Part shown: piece by piece, positions 57,720 to 64,000 of the stretch | Position numbering within the stretch: the stretch's first letter is position 1 | Layout of the letters: each line of letters starts with the position of its first letter | Assembly: GCA_030142905.1 (NCBI GenBank) | Contig: JASJOG010000190.1 | Coordinates: forward strand, 248,001-312,000 | Reading direction: 5' to 3' | Origin: Heliopora coerulea | Taxonomy: Eukaryota > Cnidaria > Anthozoa > Scleralcyonacea > Helioporidae | Length of the DNA stretch: 64,000 bases | Made by a program: the position numbers and the translations under genes | The notes under the pieces: model-generated | Seen by the model: only the letters and a program-made list of their open reading frames with translations | The model's database searches: none | Told to the model about the DNA's origin: nothing

Positions 57720-60700
57720 TTAGTCTCATTACTATTAATGTTCAAGGTCTACGGACCTTGACGCATCGCCAGGCTCTGATGTCCTGGCTCAACTGTTTTA
57801 AACCTGATGTAGTCTGTATGCAGGAAACGCATGCCACTTCTGAAGCTGAGCTAGAGCAATGGTTTAGTAAAAGTAATTTAAATATTAATAATAAATTAAA
57901 TTATCTTAGTGTCTCGTCCCCCGGTACAACGCGAAGCGCAGGGGTGGCCCTCCTTTATAAGCCCTGTTATCAGGTGGTGAAAAAAGTGCGAGACGAGGCC
58001 GGTCGTTTAATCGTTGCGGAACTTCGCCGAGACGATCTAAACTTCCAGGTCGTGTGTCTGTATGGACCTAATAATAAGGATGACGGCGCTGTTTTTTTCG
58101 AATCCCTTTATCAGGCCATAGACCCAGACCTCCCGGTGTTTCTCTGCGGAGATTTCAACACCGTGGTCAATCCCCGCTTGGATCGCTTTGGTTGCAATCC
58201 AGAGTCGTATTGGGCGTATAACTGGTCCTCAACATTGAGTGACCTAATGGCTGCGTTCGAACTCTGTGATGCCTGGCGTATGAAACACCCAGGGGACGCA
58301 GAGTACACGTGGCGACGACCCAATGGCGCGCAGGGGTCCCGGATCGATATGATCTGGCTACCCGAAAGGTATTTCGGGTTTGTCTCGTCGGTGGGGATCT
58401 ACCCCTTTTTCCGCTCGGATCACTCTTATGTGTATCTCGAGATCGACCTTCCATCAGCTGTCGAGCGAGGCAAAGGCCTGTGGAAGTTTAACACGTCTCA
58501 CCTGTCAGACGAGGCCTTCTGTGCTGAAATCGCACGATTTTGGGCGGATTGGCGTCGTGAGATGGATACTTTCCATTCTCTCTCGTCCTGGTGGGATGCA
58601 GGAAAGGTCCGCTTAAAAGGACTGATTCGCAGATTGTCGAGTGCATCGTCCCGCGATAAGAAGCGTAAGATCCGAGAGTTAAACGCAGCAGTCGCCGATA
58701 TCCAAAAGCGCATAGACAACGGTGAACAGCTCCCCGGTCTGTTGGAGGAAAAAAAGGCAGAGCTGACCTCCGAACTCCTTTCCGAGGCGAGGGGGGCCCA
58801 GTTGCGTGCCAACATTAGGTGGGCAGAAGAAGGGGAGTCGTCTTCGGCATACTTCTTGCGTCAAGAGAAAGTCCGAGGTCAGCGAAGGCTCATTCGAGCC
58901 ATTCGTCGATCTGATGGTCAGATCGTTAAATCGACACAGGACATCCTAGGCGTCTGGAGGGACTACTATTTCCGACTGTTCTCCTCGCAACATCTCGAGG
59001 ATCAAGAACAAGGGGCTTTTCTTTCGAGCCTTGAGCGGAAGTTGTCCGCCGCCGAGTCCGAGTCATGTGAGGGAGACCTCACGGAGGAAGAGTGCTTACG
59101 GGCCCTCAAGCAAATGGCATCCTCCAAAGCACCTGGGGTGGATGGTCTACCTGCCGAATTCTATGTTCGGTTCTGGAGCCTCCTGGGTCCCGACCTTGTA
59201 AGGGTGCTAAACTCGTGTAACCGTTGTGGCCGCTTGTCCCTGACCCAACGCTCTGGTGCAATAACGCTCCTGTACAAGAAGGGAGACCTCTTGGACACGG
59301 CGAACTGGCGTCCCATCACTTTATTGTGTGTGGACTATAAGATCGCCGCCAAAGCGTTATCTAATCGCCTCCTTAATGTAATAGGTTCCGTGGTCTCGCC
59401 CGATCAGTCGTGTGGGGTCCCGGGCCGCTTCATTGGGGAGAACGTTCGTCTTCTTCAGGACATCGTAGATTACGCCAACACCGAGGCGGTGCCAGCAGCA
59501 ATTCTTTCCCTTGATCAGGAAAAAGCCTTCGACCGAGTAGAGTGGACCTACATGGAGAAGGTTCTGGTCAAGATGGGTTTCGGGACGTCCTTTTGTGGAT
59601 GGGTTAGGTTATTGTACACGAATGTGTACAGCCGGGTTATCGTGAATGGCTTTGCCACGGAGCCATTTCCGGTTTCCAGGGGGGTGCGGCAGGGTTGTCC
59701 CCTTTCCCCACTACTTTACGTCCTCGTTGCGGAGTCGTTGGCATGTGCAGTTCGCGCAGACGACACCATCGTCGGCTTTCCCCTCCCCGGAGGGCGGGAG
59801 CGCGCGAAAATTGTACAATACGCCGACGACACGTCCATAACCGTGACGACTGACTCGTCGGTCCTGTCTTTGGTGGAGTTGTTCGGGAGGTACGAAAAAG
59901 CCTCGGGGGCCAAACTCAACCCGGGCAAATGTCACGGTCTCTTGTTGGGACCTTGGCGCAACCGTACTTCCCTCCCAATGGATTTTCGGTGGTCTTCGGG
60001 TCACATCGTTGCACTCGGCAGCCGTCTTAGCAACGATGGTGGTGAGGACTGGGGGCCCCGCGTCGCAAAGCTGCAAGCCACGCTGCATGCTTGGCGCGAA
60101 AGAAAACTGTCTTTCCGGGGACGAGCTGTAATTGTTAACGTACTTGGTCTTTCTATTTTTTGGTATCTAGCAAACTTGGTAACTCTTCCTAACAATATCA
60201 TCAAAAAGGTAAATAGTTTAATTTTTAGTTTTGTTTGGGGAAAGAAAAGAGAGTGGCTCAGCAGGGACACAGTCTCACAGCCAATAGCCAGGGGGGGGCT
60301 AGGGGTTGTGGACATCGCCAAAAAGGTTTCTGCTTTCCAGGTCGTGTGGGCCAAGCGCTTCTTGGTAGGTGAGAAGCGTGGTTGGCAGCTCTTTTATCGC
60401 CACTACCTCCGTCGGGCCTTCCTAGCGGAACCAGTCAGCCGAGCCTTCAATTTACGGCAGGTCGGCGCCTCCACACTGAGGAAAATCCCCCTTTTCTATC
60501 GCGAGGTGCTCTCTGCGTGGCTCCAAGTAGGCGGCCATCACGCTCCCGGGGGCTGGGTGGTACCGCGCACGGGCGCCGAGCCACTGGCTCTGAACAACGT
60601 TACTGTCAGGGAGGTCTACGACATCCTCGTCAGGAACACCGGACACGAGCACCGGTGCGTCGAGAAGTATTCCGCCATCGGAGTGGAGTGGCGTACCGTG

Positions 60701-61327
60701 TGGAAGAACCTGGACCAGCTACGACACGACCGTGCAGCGCGCGATACCTCGTGGCTTACAGCGCACGGCGTGCTTCCAACAGCGGACCGACTACTGCGGT
60801 TCGGTATGTCGGTGTCTCCTTGGTGTCACTGTGGCCGTAGAGAGTCCATCGAGCACCTTTTTGTGGAGTGTCCTTTTGCTTCTTCGCTGATCGACTGGCT
60901 CCACGCCTTGATGTCGCAATTTAGGTCATCCCAGCCGCGCCCAGTGTCGTGCGAGATCCGTTTTTCTTTTAGGAAGGCGGATTCCATTCCGACCGGTTTT
61001 TCGGTCCTGATGGCCTTGTTGAGACATCAAGTATGGATATCCCGCAACTTTTTTAGGTTCGAACATCTTCAGCCGGAGCCCCGGTATGCTTTGGAGCGAA
61101 TCAAGTCGTCGTTCCGGTTCTTGGCGCGCTTAGAACTGCGTCATTCGTTGCGCTCGTACGTAGAGCAGCAATGGTTAGCCGGGGGTGTCCTGGGTACGGT
61201 CTGTGGCGATGGTACGCTGGCGTTCCCTGATGAGCTCCGCTCTCGCCTAGGGGGGGACCCGTCTTCTGCGCGGGGAATAGAGGCACCCGGCTCCCGGAAT
61301 GACCCGACATCTCAGGGCGTCGGTTGA
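57716..61327 (+). CDS. Element E ORF2: APE endonuclease / reverse transcriptase, 1203 aa
   Basis: ATG overlaps the ORF1 stop (ATGA), a layout that suits termination-reinitiation. Endonuclease motifs are QE37T, GD146FN148, RID near 211 and SDH near 235. RT motifs are SLDQEKAFD near 600, RQGCPLSPLLY and YADD near 702-705; the C-terminal knuckle CHC...H...C is as in A. It is about 30 residues longer than A ORF2, through a C-terminal extension after the shared GTLAFPDELR. All catalytic residues are present. An AT-rich island occurs at about 60,170-60,250, matching the position of the one in A. Confidence 0.96.
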   Translation: MISLITINVQGLRTLTHRQALMSWLNCFKPDVVCMQETHATSEAELEQWFSKSNLNINNKLNYLSVSSPGTTRSAGVALLYKPCYQVVKKVRDEAGRLIVAELRRDDLNFQVVCLYGPNNKDDGAVFFESLYQAIDPDLPVFLCGDFNTVVNPRLDRFGCNPESYWAYNWSSTLSDLMAAFELCDAWRMKHPGDAEYTWRRPNGAQGSRIDMIWLPERYFGFVSSVGIYPFFRSDHSYVYLEIDLPSAVERGKGLWKFNTSHLSDEAFCAEIARFWADWRREMDTFHSLSSWWDAGKVRLKGLIRRLSSASSRDKKRKIRELNAAVADIQKRIDNGEQLPGLLEEKKAELTSELLSEARGAQLRANIRWAEEGESSSAYFLRQEKVRGQRRLIRAIRRSDGQIVKSTQDILGVWRDYYFRLFSSQHLEDQEQGAFLSSLERKLSAAESESCEGDLTEEECLRALKQMASSKAPGVDGLPAEFYVRFWSLLGPDLVRVLNSCNRCGRLSLTQRSGAITLLYKKGDLLDTANWRPITLLCVDYKIAAKALSNRLLNVIGSVVSPDQSCGVPGRFIGENVRLLQDIVDYANTEAVPAAILSLDQEKAFDRVEWTYMEKVLVKMGFGTSFCGWVRLLYTNVYSRVIVNGFATEPFPVSRGVRQGCPLSPLLYVLVAESLACAVRADDTIVGFPLPGGRERAKIVQYADDTSITVTTDSSVLSLVELFGRYEKASGAKLNPGKCHGLLLGPWRNRTSLPMDFRWSSGHIVALGSRLSNDGGEDWGPRVAKLQATLHAWRERKLSFRGRAVIVNVLGLSIFWYLANLVTLPNNIIKKVNSLIFSFVWGKKREWLSRDTVSQPIARGGLGVVDIAKKVSAFQVVWAKRFLVGEKRGWQLFYRHYLRRAFLAEPVSRAFNLRQVGASTLRKIPLFYREVLSAWLQVGGHHAPGGWVVPRTGAEPLALNNVTVREVYDILVRNTGHEHRCVEKYSAIGVEWRTVWKNLDQLRHDRAARDTSWLTAHGVLPTADRLLRFGMSVSPWCHCGRRESIEHLFVECPFASSLIDWLHALMSQFRSSQPRPVSCEIRFSFRKADSIPTGFSVLMALLRHQVWISRNFFRFEHLQPEPRYALERIKSSFRFLARLELRHSLRSYVEQQWLAGGVLGTVCGDGTLAFPDELRSRLGGDPSSARGIEAPGSRNDPTSQGVG

Positions 61328-61753
61328 CCCTCTCCTGGGATGACCGACGGGCCGGGTGCAACGCCTGGTGATTTAGCCAGGATTCTCTTAGTCTTTTCTA
61401 AGATAGTTAATTTTTTCTGTGGTGCCCCGACGCGGGGACCAACCGCCGGGAGAGGCTTTCTCTTCCGGTGACGGGTCTGCGGACCCACGACCAACTCATG
61501 CCAGTCACATTATCATTGGTCCACCTCAACCCCGAGCCGGCGGTAGTTACTTCTGCTTCCGCGCAGGTGAGGGGATCACATTTGTCTATCAGGCATAAGG
61601 AGAGGGTTCCGCGAGCCCTTTTGGTCTGAGTACCTAGCGATATGGTACCTCCGTGTTGTTTCATCCTATTGCACACAGCTCCAGGTCACGCATTGCACCG
61701 TCGCTGACCAGTGCCGAAAGGTACAAGGCTGTATAGGACGTGAAACTTAAAAC
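61328..61753 (+). promoter_or_regulatory. Element E 3' UTR with conserved RNA domain
   Basis: A GCGG/CCGC hairpin presents TAGTTACTTCTGCTT, followed by GAGTACC/GGTACCTC. The terminal domain is GTTTCA (61658-61663)/TGAAAC (61741-61746), TCCTA/TAGGA, TTGCAC (61669-61674) opposite A61733, and ACAGC/GCTGT, enclosing a hairpin that exposes ATTGCACCGT (61692-61701) and a GTGCC-GAAA-GGTAC hairpin. TCCTA/TAGGA here versus TCCTG/CAGGA in A is a compensatory pair. Confidence 0.8.
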
Positions 61754-61918
61754 AAGATCAAGTGTAGTATCTGTTCTTATCAGCTTAATATCTGGTATGC
61801 CAGGCAACGCCTGGCTCATATATTAAACTGATTTTTGGACCTCGGCCATGGGATTGAAGCTTGCTTCACCCTGGCCACGGGTTGTCTCGGTCTTGCACTA
61901 AATCCGAGTACGGCCCCT
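61754..61918 (+). pseudogene. U2: U2 3' fragment after E
   Basis: Nt 23/26-187. Confidence 0.93.
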
Positions 61919-62312
61919 TCCCCAAAGGGGAAGAACAACAATAACAATTGAAATGATATGAAAGGAAAACGGTCAGAGCAGCAAGTAATGTGTTTTGTGC
62001 GATTACATTTCAGGTCAGCTTTGAATGTGTCCCTGGAGACGAAGCGCCGTGTCTGTGGAGAGCATGATGCGGACAAGGTTGGCTGCTTGGCGATTGCAAG
62101 GAACGACAAGATGACGAACCATCGCCCGCCCGCCCGCCCGCCCGCCCGCCCACCCACAGTTCGAAGGAGTAGCGAAGGAAATGCTAGAGATAAAACATGG
62201 TAGGTAATCATCTCAGTCATTCCTAGCTAAGTTGATGCACCAAGCAACGTTCCTACCACATGCGACAGTGTGAAATGAACCAATCAAAACGTTGCCTTTC
62301 GCCGGAAAACGC

Positions 62313-62401
62313 ATACTTACCTGACGCGAGAGGTACTTTGATCACGAAGGAAGTCCTCTCAGGATGAGGCCCTCTCATTGCACTTCGATTGGGTTGACTC
62401 C

Positions 62402-62433
<32 letters not shown>

Positions 62434-62476
62434 TATAATTTCTGGTAGTGGGGACCTGCGTTCGCGCTCGTCCCCT
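62313..62476 (+). ncRNA. U1: U1 snRNA copy 17
   Basis: Identical to copy 2. Confidence 0.97.
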
Positions 62477-62643
62477 CCCTCCCTCCCTCCCTATCAAAGC
62501 GTAAAGCTGAAGTGAAAACGGATTAGTGAGTGAAACACGATGTAGGTGATGGTATAGTTCGGTGCGTTCCTAACAATATCTTCGTCCGGTTGGCCGCCAC
62601 ACACAGCGCTAGCTATAAAAATGCTATAGTCCTTACGCCTCCT

Positions 62644-62763
62644 GTCTACGACCATACCACCGGGAAAGCACCGGTTCTCGTCAGATCACCGAAGTTAAGC
62701 CCGGTCGGGCGGAGTTAGTACTTGGATGGGTGACCGCCTGGGAATACCCCGTGTTGTAGTCTT
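62644..62763 (+). rRNA. 5S: 5S rRNA copy 17
   Basis: Identical to copy 1. Confidence 0.97.
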
Positions 62764-62871
62764 TGTTTGCCGAACAATAAAGTACGCTACAGCAACGTCC
62801 GCTGACCAAAACGAACCACAACATGTTTGTCGGCGTTTTTCGTTCTTAAACTGATTTTTTTCCTTTTCGCT

Positions 62872-62929
62872 ATCGCTTCTCGGCCTCTTGGCTAAGATCA
62901 AGTGTAGTATCTGTTCTTATCAGCTTAAT
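62872..62929 (+). pseudogene. U2: U2 5' fragment (nt 1-58) before G
   Basis: Ends CAGCTTAAT and then diverges; within one base of the C insertion point. Confidence 0.95.
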
Positions 62930-64000
62930 CAGTTGTACACGGAAAATCACTTACACCTCGGAATTGGCCGTCCGGGGGGATTTTGGAAGCATTTGGCCAT
63001 CTCCTTACTGCGCTTGCGCAATGGGAGGGCCGGTTAAACCGGCCTCAACGAACCCCTGGTATACCCAGTCAGGGGCCGTACAGCACTCAAGTGCTCCCCG
63101 GGTGCAGATACTGGGGCCGCACGCCCTCCCTACGGGGGGGGCCGGCGGTCCTGTATACCAACCCCGGGGGGCCGGCCACGCGCGCAACTGGGTATGCGCA
63201 TGCGCTCCAGGTCTCCTGGGCCCGCCACGCTCTTGCCTACCTTTCCCTCTTCGAAGTCTGGTGGAATCCACAGCCTCTGGTCCTCCCTCCAAGTGGAATA
63301 TATCACAAGACTCTGGTCTTTATACTGTAACCTTCGCCTGGCCTACTTGTGGTTCCCGGACCTCCGCGCCGTTCCTGGCCTTTCCTCCCACAATATTGAC
63401 AACATTGGAACTACTCTCTCCTATCAACTTGAAATGGACTGTCAATTATTCTGGAAACACTTTGAACGCCTCCCTGGTCTTCTCCAGCGTCACTTCTACC
63501 ACCTCAACGAACCCTTCGACTCCCATCCGCCGTCCTCGTGGTCCTGAATCTTCTCCTGACACTGGTTACTCCTCGCCTGGTTCCTCTCCCTCATCATCGT
63601 CCGACCTCCATCCCGAGCCACTTTCCGACCGTCTTGACCGTCTCCGCATCTCTCCACCTGAATTCGATTCTCCTATATACTCCGACCCACCAACCCCTCC
63701 CGCTGCATCTGATCCGAAGAAACAAACCAAAATCATGGCAAAAGATGCAAATATCCCATCCCCATCTGGTCCACCGTCTGTCCGTAGACCCCCACCTGCC
63801 CACGCACATCGTCTGGAAGCATCTGGTCCACAGAAACCATTAAAACCCACGGAAAGAGATGCTACAACTCCGTCCAAATCCTGTCCGACGTCTGTCCCCC
63901 CATCTTCACCTCCTCTCTCACCCCATATGACTGCATCTGGTCCAAAGTCAAAATTAAAACCAATGATAAAAGATGCTACAACTCAACCTTCAACACAAGC
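62930..64000 (+). mobile_element. Element G: insertion at U2 nt 58, 3' end outside window
   Basis: Starts CAGTTGTACACGG. It is GC-rich at first, with palindromic stretches such as GGCCGGTTAAACCGGCC (63029-63045). One long frame runs to the window end. It uses the same U2 site as C, so it may be the coding-capable relative of C. No RT domain is reached before the window ends. Confidence 0.75.
63021..64000 (+). CDS. Element G protein, 3' partial, at least 326 codons
   Basis: First in-frame ATG at 63021 (MGGPVKPAS), open to the last base of the window. The same frame is also open upstream through the element start into U2, so a non-ATG start cannot be excluded. After a Gly/Pro-rich start comes a hydrophobic segment (FLAFPPTILTTLELL...LKWTVNYS) resembling the N-terminus of the C protein in pattern, then Ser/Pro-rich sequence. 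Near the end are three degenerate repeats of a (A)SGPK..LKP..KDATT type. I recognise no domain. It could be the N-terminal part of a larger element protein. Confidence 0.65.
   Translation, partial: MGGPVKPASTNPWYTQSGAVQHSSAPRVQILGPHALPTGGAGGPVYQPRGAGHARNWVCACAPGLLGPPRSCLPFPLRSLVESTASGPPSKWNISQDSGLYTVTFAWPTCGSRTSAPFLAFPPTILTTLELLSPINLKWTVNYSGNTLNASLVFSSVTSTTSTNPSTPIRRPRGPESSPDTGYSSPGSSPSSSSDLHPEPLSDRLDRLRISPPEFDSPIYSDPPTPPAASDPKKQTKIMAKDANIPSPSGPPSVRRPPPAHAHRLEASGPQKPLKPTERDATTPSKSCPTSVPPSSPPLSPHMTASGPKSKLKPMIKDATTQPSTQ

Larger units (their letters stand above)
55401..61753 (+). mobile_element. Element E: complete two-ORF U2-specific non-LTR retrotransposon
   Basis: A 6,353-bp insertion after U2 nt 25, starting ACAATTGGTGCCTG and ending CTTAAAAC before AAG-ATC. 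Both ORFs are open. It is a sister family to A: ORF2 is closely similar, ORF1 and both UTRs are diverged but structurally equivalent. Confidence 0.93.

Noticed and set aside
6409..62929. Regular repeats resembling a CRISPR or satellite array
   Set aside because: The period is a 1,140-bp unit of recognisable U1, 5S and U2 genes; no short repeat-spacer pattern.
62930..64000. Restriction-like endonuclease or RT domain in G
   Set aside because: No such motif is visible before the window ends.

Overview
The window is a piece of an animal (metazoan) multigene array. The basic 1,140-bp unit carries three RNA genes on the + strand in the order U1 snRNA, 5S rRNA, U2 snRNA. There are 17 U1 copies (one with its first bases altered by an insertion), 17 5S copies (one truncated) and 17 U2 loci, of which only four are intact. 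U1 starts ATACTTACCTG, U2 has the GTAGTA branch-site recognition element and an ATTTTTGG Sm site, and 5S is 120 nt; all are animal-like. I cannot fix the species. Linked 5S/snRNA arrays are known in several invertebrates and fishes.

Everything else is a collection of site-specific retrotransposons, all on the + strand. Names are mine. T (1-6080) is a two-ORF APE-type non-LTR element whose 3' end joins the first bases of U1. Family A (three copies) and E (one copy) are complete two-ORF APE-type elements inserted in U2 after nt 25. B (three copies) and D (two copies) use the same U2 site and share untranslated-region structures with A/E, but carry only ORF1. F (16192-16940) is a non-coding insert joined at the same 3' U2 junction, with a deletion running from 5S into U2. 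C (two copies) and G (runs off the window) use a second U2 site, nt 58/59; C encodes a single protein without reverse transcriptase, and G starts a long open frame.

Layout: T 1-6080; units 6081-8941; A1; one unit; F; one unit; a 6,873-bp block (B, unit, C, two units) twice; a third B; a 7,411-bp block (A plus one unit) twice; a 2,962-bp block (D plus one unit) twice; E; one unit; G. Blocks are near-identical, implying very recent unequal exchange, or an assembly error that long reads would expose.

The autonomous elements supply an ORF1 RNA-binding protein (RRM-like region plus CCHC knuckle) and an ORF2 endonuclease/reverse transcriptase. B and D look like parasites that keep an intact ORF1 and borrow ORF2. 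The most striking shared signal is at the 3' ends: A, B, D and E all end in a folded domain with a TTGCAC-containing asymmetric internal loop opposite a single A, and T ends in a hairpin with an ATTGCAC bulge. These resemble the RNA sites bound by U1A/U2B''/SNF snRNP proteins, suggesting a possible link between element RNA and snRNP or snRNA-gene targeting.
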